Numbered from the stretch's first letter, positions 15,123 to 24,189 are shown. The stretch is DNA of 64,000 nt from Ruminococcus flavefaciens (GCF_900116855.1 NZ_UETD01000002.1:186001-250000), one strand, 5' to 3'. Notes: generated by a model from the letters alone, not told the origin. Translations and numbers: made by a program.

Positions 15123-16979
15123 TCAGTCCTCACCTTCTGTGTATTCAAAGCGTTCCGTGCCGCTCTCGGCTTTGCTGAACTGTGTTTTGTAAAGCTCGGA
15201 GTAAACTCCGCCCTTATTCACAAGCTCACTGTGAGTACCGCGCTCGGAAATAACGCCGTCCTTGATGACAAGTATCTCATCAGCTGCAAGTATCGTCGAT
15301 AAGCGGTGTGCGATAAGTATACTGGTTCGTGAGGATATAAGCGGCTCAATGGCATCCTGTATCTTCTGCTCGGAGATAGAGTCAAGTGCCGATGTTGCTT
15401 CGTCAAATATCATAAGGGCAGGATCTTTCAGCAGCACTCTCGCAATGGATATCCTCTGCTTTTCACCGCCGGAAAGCTTCAGACCTCTGTTGCCCACAAC
15501 AGTGTCAAGTCCTGTTTCCTGCTTTTCTATGAACTCATAGATATTCGCCTGTTTGCAGGCTTCTATAAGCTCCTGCTCCGTAGCGTCAGGCTTTGCATAG
15601 AGCAGATTCTCGCGTATTGTGCCGTTGAAAAGATAGGTCTCCTGACTGACGATACCTATATGCTTTCTCAGGTACGCAAGATCAAGCTTTCTTACATCTG
15701 TGCCATCGAAAAGAACAGTACCAGCTGTGACATCATAGAGTCTTGGGATAAGGTTTACAAGAGTACTCTTGCCCGAGCCCGATGGACCGACAACAGCGAT
15801 ACACTTTCCGCTGTCCAGTCTGAAGTTTATATCCTTAAGTATCTGTCTATCTTTATCATAGTAAAAGCCTACGTTTCTGAACTCCACCTCGCCCTCGGGA
15901 GCCATTTCGGGAGTTATGGCATCGGGAGCATTCTCTATCTCAACAGGCATATCAAAGTACTCAAAGATTCGAGTGAACATCGCCATTGAACGTATCCAGT
16001 CCACCTGAATGTTGAGGAGCTGATTTACGGGTCCGTACATCTTGCCGAGAAGTGCAACGAGAACGGTGATATCGCCGACTGTAAGGCTTGAATCGAACTT
16101 CATCATAAGTATTCCGCCCGCAAGGTATATGAGCATAGGTCCGATACTGGAAAAGGTGGTAAGCGCAACTCTGAACCAGCGTCCTGCCATGCCCTCGCGG
16201 ATATTCAGCTTTATCATCTTATGATTGACTTTTTCGTATTTTTCGTATTCGGTCTGCTCCATACCGAAGAGCTTCACGAGAAGCTGACCGCTGACGGACA
16301 TAGTCTCATTGAGAATGCCGTTTATCTCGTCGCTGCAAGCCTGTGACTCCTTGGTTATGGACCATCTCGTCTTTCCGGCGCTTCTGGTCGGTATCGCAAA
16401 CAACGGCACCACAAGTATTCCCACAATGGCAAGTATCCAGTTCTGCCTGAACATTACTATCATCGCTACGATAAGGGTTATGGAGTTTGAAAGGATACTT
16501 GTGAGAGTATTGGTGATTATCTGCTGAACACCCGAAATGTCACTGGTCATTCTTGTGATGATGTCTCCCTGATTGTTTGAGGTAAAGAACCTCTGGGACA
16601 TCTTCTGAAGATGTGCGTACATCTTATTACGCATATCATATGTGATATGCTGAGCTATCCATGTGTTCATATAGCTCTCGAGAACTCCTATAAGATTGGC
16701 TCCAAGAGTCACACACAAAGAGAGAACAATGAACAAAATGAGTTTTTTAAGGCTGCGTCCGATAAGTCCCTCGTCGATTATCTTACCTGTCAGAACCGAC
16801 GGCAGCAGGTTAAGAGTAGATGATATGATGATAGCTGTAAGAACTATTATCATCTGCTTCCAGTAGGGCTTCAGATATGAGAATATCCTTTTAAGCAGCT
16901 CCTTGGTAACCTTCGGGCGGTTCTTCTTTTCTTCTTCCGTGAGGTAGCCCATTCCTCTTGGTCCACCTATAGGCGGCAT
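15123..16979 (-). CDS. ABC exporter, fused permease and ATPase
   Basis: The 618-aa half-transporter has six membrane helices in residues 30-330 and a C-terminal ATPase with Walker A GPSGSGKST (near 400), signature LSGGEKQRIS, Walker B LMIFDEATSALD and the H-loop AHRLST. This is the MsbA/BmrA-like type I exporter class, acting as homodimer or heterodimer; the substrate cannot be predicted and no second half is adjacent. The start at 16979 has AAGGAG 9 nt upstream; the frame extends three codons to a TTG. It sits between the TPM lipoprotein gene (24 nt upstream) and the alarmone synthetase gene. Confidence 0.92.
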   Translation of the reverse strand: MPPIGGPRGMGYLTEEEKKNRPKVTKELLKRIFSYLKPYWKQMIIVLTAIIISSTLNLLPSVLTGKIIDEGLIGRSLKKLILFIVLSLCVTLGANLIGVLESYMNTWIAQHITYDMRNKMYAHLQKMSQRFFTSNNQGDIITRMTSDISGVQQIITNTLTSILSNSITLIVAMIVMFRQNWILAIVGILVVPLFAIPTRSAGKTRWSITKESQACSDEINGILNETMSVSGQLLVKLFGMEQTEYEKYEKVNHKMIKLNIREGMAGRWFRVALTTFSSIGPMLIYLAGGILMMKFDSSLTVGDITVLVALLGKMYGPVNQLLNIQVDWIRSMAMFTRIFEYFDMPVEIENAPDAITPEMAPEGEVEFRNVGFYYDKDRQILKDINFRLDSGKCIAVVGPSGSGKSTLVNLIPRLYDVTAGTVLFDGTDVRKLDLAYLRKHIGIVSQETYLFNGTIRENLLYAKPDATEQELIEACKQANIYEFIEKQETGLDTVVGNRGLKLSGGEKQRISIARVLLKDPALMIFDEATSALDSISEQKIQDAIEPLISSRTSILIAHRLSTILAADEILVIKDGVISERGTHSELVNKGGVYSELYKTQFSKAESGTERFEYTEGED

Positions 16980-17003
16980 AATTATCAACTCCTTGATATG
17001 GAT

Positions 17004-17900
17004 TTATTCCGTCTTTTCCACAGAAGCTGTTTTCCCGTCAAGTGATTCAACAATTTTGTTGACTGCACCGAAATAGTCGTTCTTGGCTGTCAACTTATTT
17101 GCCTCTATCAAAGCCTGATTGAACTTTGCAGAAGTTTTTTCTTCAGAATATGCTATCATGGTCTTTGTATTAGTATCAGCCATTAGCATTATTCCTTCCC
17201 CGTTCTTGTATTTGCGCTTGTAATAGCTCTTCAGCACATCCTCATTTGATATGGACGAGCCGTTGCGCGAAGCAAGAAGAGTTATGTCACTCTTGCAGGA
17301 TGCAAGCGCTTTATCAAGTGATGTCATAACATCATAGCTGAATACCTGAGTATTATCGACAACATGATCAGTACAAAGCTCACCAAGCTGGAGAAGTCTC
17401 ATTATACCGCGTCTGTAGCTTCCGCCGACTATCTCCTTGGTCGCCCAGTACACAGCGTTGTCCTCTGAAGTCTGACTTATATCCGACAGACATGAACCCG
17501 TCCTCCAGATGCTGTCCTCATTGGTATCGTTATTGATAACAACAAGCAGACCGCTTCCCTTCCCCTCATATATCTTGTTATATTGTTCAAGGGCGAAATC
17601 CGACGGAGACTTGCCGCCAAGATCGTTTGTGGTGACAACTGCGGTATTTATCAGCTTGTAGGAATACAGCCAGCCTGCATAGTCGTTGCAGGCTTTCAGA
17701 TCATCGGCGCTGAGAAGTCCGGCATTATCAAAGATGAACGTACCCTCAGCCGTGTCTACCTGTCTTTCAGTAAAAGGCTGACTTGTTGCCTCGGTCTTAC
17801 TGCCGTCATCTGAACCGTTCTTTGACGCACATCCGCACAAAAACAGCCCCAAAGAAAGCACAGCTATTGTAAAAGATATGAATTTTTTCAAAAAAATCAT
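17004..17900 (-). CDS. TPM-domain lipoprotein
   Basis: This 298-aa protein has a lipoprotein signal peptide with the lipobox LFLCGC (lipidated Cys near residue 22-24) and a TPM (YgcG/TPM phosphatase) domain at about residues 50-185, beginning TFIFDNAGLLSADDLKACNDYAGWLY. The C-terminal 110 residues are Ser/Lys-rich and helical without a known domain. TPM domains are extracytoplasmic and are linked to photosystem repair in plants and to phosphatase activity in vitro; the bacterial role is unclear. It is the first gene of the operon with the ABC exporter and alarmone synthetase. Confidence 0.8.
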   Translation of the reverse strand: MIFLKKFISFTIAVLSLGLFLCGCASKNGSDDGSKTEATSQPFTERQVDTAEGTFIFDNAGLLSADDLKACNDYAGWLYSYKLINTAVVTTNDLGGKSPSDFALEQYNKIYEGKGSGLLVVINNDTNEDSIWRTGSCLSDISQTSEDNAVYWATKEIVGGSYRRGIMRLLQLGELCTDHVVDNTQVFSYDVMTSLDKALASCKSDITLLASRNGSSISNEDVLKSYYKRKYKNGEGIMLMADTNTKTMIAYSEEKTSAKFNQALIEANKLTAKNDYFGAVNKIVESLDGKTASVEKTE

Positions 17901-17909
17901 TCCTTGCTC

Positions 17910-17938
17910 TTGTATTTACTATTATATTTTAGTATAAT
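17910..17938 (+). promoter_or_regulatory. Promoter of the OGG-type glycosylase gene
   Basis: TTGTAT (17910-17915), 17-bp spacer, TATAAT (17933-17938). It overlaps a divergent promoter for the TPM gene. Confidence 0.6.
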
Positions 17939-17954
17939 TTAATAGAAAAATCAA
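17926..17954 (-). promoter_or_regulatory. Promoter of the TPM/ABC/alarmone synthetase operon
   Basis: Minus-strand TTGATT (17954-17949), 17-bp spacer, TAAAAT (17931-17926). The two divergent promoters share most of their DNA, so only one polymerase can bind at a time. Confidence 0.5.
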
Positions 17955-18002
17955 GTGCAAACCCTCATTCAGATCAAATATTTTCAGAAAAGGAGTAAGA
18001 TT

Positions 18003-18824
18003 ATGGATTATCGTGTTCAGGGAAATGATATTATAGTTTTTGAACCCGACCTGGATCTTGACGAGACTCTCGACTGCGGTCAGGCATTCCGCTGGAAAAA
18101 GATCCCCTCGGACTACATCTCGACATACGAAGGAGCATTCCTGAATGATAAGCTGAAAGTCTCCCAGACCGACAAGGGAAGCTTTATTTTCCATGACACA
18201 GATGAGAACGACTTTATATCCAAATGGATAAATTATTTTGACTTTGAGACCGACTACTCCGAGCTGAAGCGCTGCTTTTCAGAGGATGAGACGCTTGCAA
18301 AGGCTGTAAACTTTGCAGGCGGCATACGCCTGCTCCGACAAGACAGCTGGGAGTGCCTTATTTCCTTTATTATTTCCCAGAATAATAATATACCTCGCAT
18401 AAAGGGCATTATTGACAGGCTCTGCGAGCACTATCATGGTAAATTCCCCAACGCCGAGCAGCTCTCACAGGAAAATGAGGACTCTCTGGCTTACCTCAGA
18501 AGCGGATTCCGCGCAAAGTATATCACGGATGCTTCCGATAAGGTGTATAACGGAATTGCAAAGCTTGATGAGATAGCTTCTATGCCCATTGACGAGGCTC
18601 GTGCTGCACTGAAACAGATCAAGGGAGTAGGTCCCAAGGTAGCAGAATGCGTGCTTCTTTTCGGTATGTACCGCGTTGAAGCATTTCCCAAGGATGTGTG
18701 GATAAAACGTGTTCTTGCCGAATACTATCCCGACGGCTTCCCCGCTTTCGCAGCAGATAAAGGCGGTATCGCCCAGCAGTACCTTTTCCACTACATAAGA
18801 AATCTTGACACTCAGAGTGAATAA
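18003..18824 (+). CDS. 8-oxoguanine DNA glycosylase (OGG1-like)
   Basis: The 273-aa enzyme removes 8-oxoguanine from DNA in base excision repair. It has the OGG N-terminal domain (DLDETLDCGQAFRWKKI, residues 19-35) and the HhH-GPD fold: WECLISFIISQNNNIPRIKGII (near 118-139), the hairpin LKQIKGVGPKVAECVLLFG with the catalytic Lys, and FPKDVWIKRVL with the catalytic Asp. The start at 18003 has AAGGAG; an upstream in-frame extension to 17955 lies over the promoter. It is followed 51 nt later by a small membrane protein gene. Confidence 0.93.
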   Translation: MDYRVQGNDIIVFEPDLDLDETLDCGQAFRWKKIPSDYISTYEGAFLNDKLKVSQTDKGSFIFHDTDENDFISKWINYFDFETDYSELKRCFSEDETLAKAVNFAGGIRLLRQDSWECLISFIISQNNNIPRIKGIIDRLCEHYHGKFPNAEQLSQENEDSLAYLRSGFRAKYITDASDKVYNGIAKLDEIASMPIDEARAALKQIKGVGPKVAECVLLFGMYRVEAFPKDVWIKRVLAEYYPDGFPAFAADKGGIAQQYLFHYIRNLDTQSE

Positions 18825-18875
18825 ACACCTTTCTTTCTGCCAATGCTTTCCGTAAACAAGCTTTACGGAGGTACT

Positions 18876-19133
18876 ATGCTAAAAGGCGTGAATAAAAGGA
18901 TCGTCGAGATAAACGATCCCGAAAGTATATATTTTGAACGAGCGGTTTTCTATCTCAGACCAAATATCACAGTGGTCCCCGATATGGTCTCTCATCTTGA
19001 GGCTGAACGGCTGTACACTAAAGCATCGGGCAGCTCCCAAGAAGGGCGCTCTCGCAAAGTAAGCAGAAAAAAGCTTCTTATCATCGGTGCAGCTGCAGCG
19101 GCTGTGCTGCTTATGCTTATGAAAATATTCTGA
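18876..19133 (+). CDS. Small tail-anchored membrane protein, unknown
   Basis: From the ATG at 18876 (GGAGG upstream) it encodes 85 aa. The soluble part begins MLKGVNKRIVEINDPESIYFERAVFYLRP, a pattern I recognise from short conserved clostridial proteins without assigned function. A basic linker (RSRKVSRKK) and one hydrophobic helix (LLIIGAAAAAVLLMLMKIF) end the protein, so it is probably tail-anchored with the N-terminus inside. It lies between the glycosylase and AraC genes on the same strand and is probably co-transcribed. Confidence 0.65.
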   Translation: MLKGVNKRIVEINDPESIYFERAVFYLRPNITVVPDMVSHLEAERLYTKASGSSQEGRSRKVSRKKLLIIGAAAAAVLLMLMKIF

Positions 19134-19147
19134 TCAAGGAGTATACT

Positions 19148-20011
19148 ATGGATATACACGGTTCCAGCGGATTCAGGAACAAGCTTTCAAGACGTCTTAT
19201 CTGTACGCCAAGTCCTGCCGCTAAAAATACCTTTTTCTATATACAGGAAACGGGGTGTCTCAAGACTGAGGATGCAGCTGCAACTCAGAGACATAATCTT
19301 GACTCTTTCCTTATCGCCGCAGTCATCAGCGGCAGAGGCGAAGTCACCATCGGCAACGAAACCTATCCTCTAGGCAAAGGTGACTGCTTCTTCCTTGACT
19401 GCCGTATATCCCACTTCTACAAAAGCTCCGCCAATGACCCTTGGGAGCTTATGTGGGTACACTTCAACGGCAGCACCTCACAGCAGTACTACGACTACTT
19501 CATATCACAGTCAAAAAACGTGTTCCGCCCCCCTTTTTTCGATAAGGTCGTTTCTGCCATATCGGATATAATCGACATTAACGACAGAAAGCTTCCCGAC
19601 GCGGAGATAACTACCTCAAAGCTCATAGTTGACCTGCTTACCCTTTCCCTTACCGTTAACAATACCGCACAGCAGTACGATTCCGCTTTGAAGCAGAAGC
19701 TGGCGGCTGTACATAACTACATAGATGACCATTTCAATGAGGACCTTTCTCTCGAAAAGCTGTCCTCGGAGTTTTACATCAGCAAGTACTATCTTACACG
19801 CGAATACAAAAGGATATACGGTAAGACCATATTCCAGCATATAATCACAGCCCGTATAAACTACGGAAAAAAGCTGCTGCGTTTTTCGGATAAGTCCGTG
19901 GAGGAGATATCCCATCTCTGCGGCTTCAACGACCAGAGCTATTTCGCAAGGCAGTTCAAAAAGACCGAGAACCTCACCTGCTTTTCATACAGAAAAATGT
20001 GGAGAGACTGA
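19148..20011 (+). CDS. AraC-family transcriptional regulator
   Basis: The 287-aa protein has an N-terminal cupin-like ligand-binding domain (about residues 30-160, with GRGEVTIGNETYPLGKGDCFF) and a C-terminal double helix-turn-helix domain (about 185-285: LSLEKLSSEFYISKYYLTREYKR and VEEISHLCGFNDQSYFARQFKK). Such regulators usually respond to sugars and control nearby uptake or hydrolase genes, but no sugar operon is adjacent here. AAGGAG precedes the start. The gene ends at a bidirectional terminator shared with rnpB. Confidence 0.9.
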   Translation: MDIHGSSGFRNKLSRRLICTPSPAAKNTFFYIQETGCLKTEDAAATQRHNLDSFLIAAVISGRGEVTIGNETYPLGKGDCFFLDCRISHFYKSSANDPWELMWVHFNGSTSQQYYDYFISQSKNVFRPPFFDKVVSAISDIIDINDRKLPDAEITTSKLIVDLLTLSLTVNNTAQQYDSALKQKLAAVHNYIDDHFNEDLSLEKLSSEFYISKYYLTREYKRIYGKTIFQHIITARINYGKKLLRFSDKSVEEISHLCGFNDQSYFARQFKKTENLTCFSYRKMWRD

Positions 20012-20021
20012 TACATAAAAC

Positions 20022-20049
20022 AAAAAAGAGAGCATAAGCTCTCTTTTTT
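20022..20049. terminator. Bidirectional terminator between the AraC gene and rnpB
   Basis: AAAAAAGAGAGC, loop ATAA, GCTCTCTTTTTT is symmetric, so it gives a stem with a T-run on both strands and serves the converging AraC gene (+) and rnpB (-). Confidence 0.85.
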
Positions 20050-20050
20050 T

Positions 20051-20395
20051 ATGACCAGACCGATAAGCCGGGTTCTGTCGTGTGCGGTAATTTATCTACG
20101 CTTACCGTCGCCGATAAGCTGAAGCCGTCATTACCTGTTATCCGCCGAGCCGACGTTGAGATAACAGGCACCAATAGACGTTGCATCAGATAGGGTTTAC
20201 ATAGCAACACTGTCTCCAGCGCTCTGGTGAGCTCTTACCTCGCCTTTCCACCATCACCGCCGTATAAGCGGCAGTATATCTCTGTTGCACTTGCCCTAAG
20301 GTCGCCCTCGGCTGCCGTTAGCAGCTACCCTGCTCTGTGATGCCCGGACTTTCCTCGTAAACTATATCGTTTCCGCTACCGCATAGTCTGCTCAC
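20051..20395 (-). ncRNA. rnpB: RNase P RNA, class A
   Basis: Read on the minus strand, the sequence has the universal RNase P RNA blocks. Near the 5' end is GAGGAAAGTCCGGGC (about 20356-20342), then AGGGTAGCTGC and GGGCAAGTGCAACAGAGA, then GGTGGAAAGGCGAGGTAAGAG, and near the 3' end the complementary block GACAGAACCCGGCTTATCGG. This RNA is the catalytic subunit that trims the 5' leader from tRNA precursors. Length is about 345 nt. The 5' end is placed from the promoter at 20402-20430 and the 3' end from the shared terminator. The overall pattern fits the ancestral A type; this was not checked by folding. Confidence 0.95.
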
Positions 20396-20401
20396 TTGAA
20401 T

Positions 20402-20430
20402 ATGATACCATTTTTCCGAAAAAAAGTCAA
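20402..20430 (-). promoter_or_regulatory. rnpB promoter
   Basis: Minus-strand TTGACT (20430-20425), 17-bp spacer, TATCAT (20407-20402). The -35 lies over the stop codon of the PH-domain gene. Confidence 0.75.
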
Positions 20431-20443
20431 GCTTTGACTTTTT
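20421..20443 (-). terminator. Terminator of the PH-domain operon, overlapping its stop codon
   Basis: AAAAAGTCAA and TTGACTTTTT form a 10-bp stem with a 3-nt loop, followed by T's on the minus strand. It includes the last codons and stop of the PH-domain gene and overlaps the rnpB -35. Confidence 0.6.
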
Positions 20444-21890
20444 CCGCGAGCTCATAACCGAGTATGTCGGCTATCTTCCGAACATCGGAAGCCTTCATAG
20501 CCTTTATCTTGAAGCGTCTGTGCTCCTCGCCCTCAAACCATATACTCATTGCACATCTTCCGCTGAGAGCCTGAAGAAGGTTCTGCTCCAGCTCCATCTT
20601 AACTATCTTATCCCTCTCGGAAACAACTTTATGAAATCTTGTCCATGCAGAACAGCGTATCATTATCTTGTCATCGTAAAGTGCAACTCCGCTTGTAAGA
20701 AGTGCAACGAACTTGACGATGATAAACCAGACCGCAGGTATCTCCAGCATGACAGCAACGAAGAAGGACAGCTCCGCAAAACGCGGAAACAGTCTCGCTA
20801 CCCAGTCATGGGACGGGATTATAAGTGCTGCGATTATAAGAGGTATCAGCAGGTATGAACCGATACCCGCAGGCTGGGCACTGTAATCATTCTTGATGCC
20901 GCTGTATATTCCTATGACCTGAAGGTTTTTTCCCAGCTTCTTTTCATGCTTAACGGGGAGTAATACGGGAAGTCTGTTCTTTGATGAGCCGTAACCTGCA
21001 CAGCTTATGTTGACAGCAACAGCTCCGAACAGTTTCATTATAAGATTCTGACGAAGGTCTGTATAATTAATATGTGAATTCTTGATACGATATTCCTTCC
21101 GGTCAAGTATACCGTATCTGACCTTCATGCAGCTCTTGTCACACTCAATGGTAAATCTGCCATATCTGAAAAGGTTCACAAGAAATGACAGGAACCACGA
21201 AGCAATAAAAAATACACCTATAAAAATCGCAGCAGTAGGTATCTTTAATACCAGCTTTTCCGTTATCTTCGCGGTCTCGATAGTTATGATATTGAGTGAA
21301 CGGCTTATGATGTTATAGGCAATGTCTCCGCCTTTGAAGAAGAACGTAGCAAGATAAACGGTTCCCGAAAAGCCGCTTGAAAAGAAAATAGAAAACATAA
21401 GTATCGACCATACATTAGGCTGCGGTATCCCTTCTATCTTTTCTTTTGCATCAATATCCAGCATATGTTCCATAATGTGCCGACGTGTCTTATCGCTTAC
21501 AAGGAGCTTCAGATCAACTGTTTTGAATATACCTGCTCTTGTATCGCATCTGAACCTCATGGCTCTGAGCGGAGCCATATATATAGGACGCTCCACCGTC
21601 ACCGAGCTTATATTCCTAAACGGGATATATGTGTGTATCCTTAAAAAAACACCATCACGATGGACAAGTTCCTCATCGGTGAAATATATCCTTGAGAAGA
21701 ACCATCTTACAAAGCCAAAAATAATAATGGCTCCAAGTACGGCTATATCGAACCATGCGCCCTTTGCCCAGCTGTAGAACCAGTTCTTGTCAAAGTGGTA
21801 GGTATAGATACCGCGCAGCAAAGGAAAAATAAGGAGCCAGATGTTTTTGGCGGAATACTTCAGTATTTTCAGAGGATGTTCAAAATACAT
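20427..21890 (-). CDS. YdbT-like membrane protein with repeated bacterial PH domains
   Basis: This 487-aa protein has about six membrane helices in three pairs, each pair followed by a bacterial PH (bPH2, DUF304) domain: near residues 70-140 (TDEELVHRDGVFLRIHTYIPFRNISSVTVERP), 250-330 and 400-480. It matches Bacillus YdbT, whose gene forms an operon with ydbS as here. In Bacillus, YdbS and YdbT are linked to resistance to certain antimicrobial peptides; transfer of that role is inference. One nt separates it from the stop of the upstream ydbS-like gene. Confidence 0.8.
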   Translation of the reverse strand: MYFEHPLKILKYSAKNIWLLIFPLLRGIYTYHFDKNWFYSWAKGAWFDIAVLGAIIIFGFVRWFFSRIYFTDEELVHRDGVFLRIHTYIPFRNISSVTVERPIYMAPLRAMRFRCDTRAGIFKTVDLKLLVSDKTRRHIMEHMLDIDAKEKIEGIPQPNVWSILMFSIFFSSGFSGTVYLATFFFKGGDIAYNIISRSLNIITIETAKITEKLVLKIPTAAIFIGVFFIASWFLSFLVNLFRYGRFTIECDKSCMKVRYGILDRKEYRIKNSHINYTDLRQNLIMKLFGAVAVNISCAGYGSSKNRLPVLLPVKHEKKLGKNLQVIGIYSGIKNDYSAQPAGIGSYLLIPLIIAALIIPSHDWVARLFPRFAELSFFVAVMLEIPAVWFIIVKFVALLTSGVALYDDKIMIRCSAWTRFHKVVSERDKIVKMELEQNLLQALSGRCAMSIWFEGEEHRRFKIKAMKASDVRKIADILGYELAEKVKA

Positions 21891-21891
21891 C

Positions 21892-22332
21892 TCAATCCTC
21901 CTTTACGCTGATGCTTCCGGAAAGCCTTATTATCTCGTCAGCGTCGGAGCGCTTCAGAAACAGCAGCCTGAGCTGTCCCCCGTATACGAAGAAGATAATA
22001 AAGTTGAAGCCCGTATACTGTGAAAGCGGACTGGATATCCTTGTGGTGTACTGGATAGACGAATAGCGGACAGACTGGTGTACTTTTATAAAGACACCGC
22101 TGCTTTTCGTTACTTCTGTCTCGGTGGCGGAATAGCTGATGGAATTGAAAAACATCGGAAGGTGTACAAACATCTCGAAACAGGCAATACTGATGACAAC
22201 AACGATACTGAGCATCACTATTTTCTCGATAGGTATAAAATATCTGACAGCCCACAGTATAATTACGACCGCTGCAGTTATGATCAGTCTCATTGTCGTA
22301 AGACAATGCCTGTCAGGATAATATTGCTTCAT
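21892..22332 (-). CDS. YdbS-like PH-domain membrane protein
   Basis: The 146-aa protein has two membrane helices (about residues 14-50) and one bacterial PH domain (YSATETEVTKSSGVFIKVHQSVRYSSIQYTTR onwards). It is the short partner of the YdbT-like protein, which follows immediately. Its start has GGGGGCGG before the ATG. The pair has its own promoter. Confidence 0.8.
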   Translation of the reverse strand: MKQYYPDRHCLTTMRLIITAAVVIILWAVRYFIPIEKIVMLSIVVVISIACFEMFVHLPMFFNSISYSATETEVTKSSGVFIKVHQSVRYSSIQYTTRISSPLSQYTGFNFIIFFVYGGQLRLLFLKRSDADEIIRLSGSISVKED

Positions 22333-22360
22333 TTTCCGCCCCCTTTCGCAGTATATTTTT

Positions 22361-22389
22361 ATTATATCACAAATAGTATTTAATGTAAA
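22361..22389 (-). promoter_or_regulatory. Promoter of the PH-domain pair
   Basis: Minus-strand TTTACA (22389-22384), 17-bp spacer, TATAAT (22366-22361). Confidence 0.6.
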
Positions 22390-22449
22390 ACATATTTTAA
22401 AAACAAATTGTAAACTTTATTGCGATAAAATCGCGGAAAGAGTGTAACT

Positions 22450-23691
22450 ATGGCGGAAAAGATAAACGCTCTTATCTGGGGAACGCCTACTGTATGTCTG
22501 CTTTTGATAACAGGTATCGTATATACTTTCAGACTGAAGTTCATACAGTTCAGAATGTTCCCGTACATGATCCGTAAGCTCAGAAGCGGCAAAGATATCC
22601 GTCCGCAGCTGAAAACTTCGTGTCTTTCACTCGGTGCTGCTATGGGCACGGGCAATATAACCGGAGTGGCATCCGCACTTTCCATCGGCGGAGCAGGTGC
22701 TGTTTTCTGGATGTGGGTATCAGCATTTCTCGGCATGGCAATAGTTTATGCCGAAAACAGTCTCTCGGCATCTTACAGTGACAGTTCCTTGAAAGGACCT
22801 ATGGCTTATCTTGAAAAGGGTATCGGCAGCAGACTGCTTGCAGCTTTCTTTGCTGTTTTCTGTGTCTTTGCTTCATTCGGCATGGGAGGAATGGTACAGA
22901 TAAGCAGCATGAGCGACAGTATAAAAAGCTTCTTCACTGTCAGCCCGTTCATTCTCTCAGCAGTACTGTTCACGATGATTTTCATTACAGTAAATGGCGG
23001 AGCTTCAAGAGTGGGCAGCGCAGCACAGCTTCTGCTGCCGACAGTATCGGTGATTTATACGACACTATGCGTTATTGTCATCATGCGTAACTTTGAAAGG
23101 CTGCCCGAAGCATTGACTGATATATTCCGCAGTGCATTCGGTATCAGACAGGTTGTGGGAGGCACAACAGGATATACTGTTTCCGCTGCCATTTCAGCAG
23201 GTCTGCGAAGGGGTATTTTTTCTAACGAGGCAGGGCTCGGCAGCTCCCCTCTGCTGCACAGCTCAGCTGAAAACAGCCGTTCGGCACAGGTGCAGGGCAT
23301 GAGCAGTATGCTGGAGGTATTCATTGACACAATACTGTGCTGTACCCTGACAGCGTTCACACTGTTATGCAGTGGTGCTGAAAAAAACATATACGCAGCA
23401 TTTGAAGCTGTCACAGGCAGATACACAGGACCGCTGCTTGCCGTTATACTGTCAGTCTATGCATTTTGTACCGTAATAGGCTGGTACTGCTGCGGTGAAA
23501 CAGCTTTCAAGTATATTACCAACGGACATTATACGGAGAGTTTTGCATTTATATACGCACTTATCGCTTCTTCGGGCGCTGTTTTTAAAAGCACTTTCCT
23601 CTGGACCTTATCGGATATTTTCAACGGTGCTATGCTGATACCGAACATTATAGGACTGCTTTTACTCGTTAAGAAGGTCAAAAATGAATAA
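22450..23691 (+). CDS. AGCS-family sodium:alanine/glycine symporter
   Basis: The 413-aa protein has about ten membrane helices and the AGCS signatures: SLGAAMGTGNITGVASALSIGGAGAVFWMW (residues 61-90), FSNEAGLGSSPLLHSSA (about 258-274) and the Trp-rich IGWYCCGE near the end. It imports alanine, glycine or a similar small amino acid with sodium. It is somewhat shorter than typical members (450-500 aa) in the loops and the C-terminus. It is divergent from the PH-domain pair; no terminator was clear downstream. Confidence 0.9.
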   Translation: MAEKINALIWGTPTVCLLLITGIVYTFRLKFIQFRMFPYMIRKLRSGKDIRPQLKTSCLSLGAAMGTGNITGVASALSIGGAGAVFWMWVSAFLGMAIVYAENSLSASYSDSSLKGPMAYLEKGIGSRLLAAFFAVFCVFASFGMGGMVQISSMSDSIKSFFTVSPFILSAVLFTMIFITVNGGASRVGSAAQLLLPTVSVIYTTLCVIVIMRNFERLPEALTDIFRSAFGIRQVVGGTTGYTVSAAISAGLRRGIFSNEAGLGSSPLLHSSAENSRSAQVQGMSSMLEVFIDTILCCTLTAFTLLCSGAEKNIYAAFEAVTGRYTGPLLAVILSVYAFCTVIGWYCCGETAFKYITNGHYTESFAFIYALIASSGAVFKSTFLWTLSDIFNGAMLIPNIIGLLLLVKKVKNE

Positions 23692-23808
23692 ATCGCCGCA
23701 AATTGCCAATAAATGAAGTAGTTCCATATAGCCGGCAGCCACAATTATTTAAAACAATGATAAAAATTTATTGATAATGCCAAATGTTTATTTCAGCCAC
23801 TTTTGCTA

Positions 23809-23837
23809 TTGACATTATGCTCCTGTTTTTGTATAAT
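23809..23837 (+). promoter_or_regulatory. Consensus promoter upstream of RNase J
   Basis: TTGACA (23809-23814), 17-bp spacer, TATAAT (23832-23837). Transcription from about 23844 gives a leader of about 346 nt before the RNase J start. Confidence 0.75.
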
Positions 23838-23843
23838 TATAGT

Positions 23844-24189
23844 GTGAATAATTATGCTCTGATGCGAATAAACAATGAGTATTTTTATATAAAATTATTA
23901 CGGCTTTTATGACGAGGACGATCGTCATTAAGATATAGGACCGCCGGGCGATAGACGGTCCAAACGGTTTCGGAAACATATATTTTCAGGATCACATATG
24001 CTTTATGCAGGTTTTGCTCATCAAAAGAGCTTGTACGTTCACCTGTTTTCTGTGTGGTCAGTCTTTTTATCGCCTTTTTGAAAGTAATGATCATCATGAT
24101 CTGCCGTTCCGGAACATTTTTACATAACTTTTCAGACTTCTGCGTCGTTCATGCGGAGGTCTTGTGATTTTTGAAAGTGAGGTCATATA
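23844..24189 (+). promoter_or_regulatory. Long structured 5' leader of the RNase J operon
   Basis: This 346-nt stretch has no convincing gene. Visible hairpins are ATGACGA/TCGTCAT (23909-23928), GGACCG/CGGTCC (23938-23961) and a 10-bp stem with G-U pairs, AGACTTCTGC/GCGGAGGTCT (24134-24162), 17 nt before the ribosome binding site. A leader of this length and structure suggests regulation after initiation, perhaps by RNase J itself. No known riboswitch was recognised. Confidence 0.45.

Noticed and set aside
23885..24097. 70-aa minus-strand frame in the RNase J leader
   Set aside because: It has no good ribosome binding site or promoter, and the composition is not protein-like; the region is better explained as leader.
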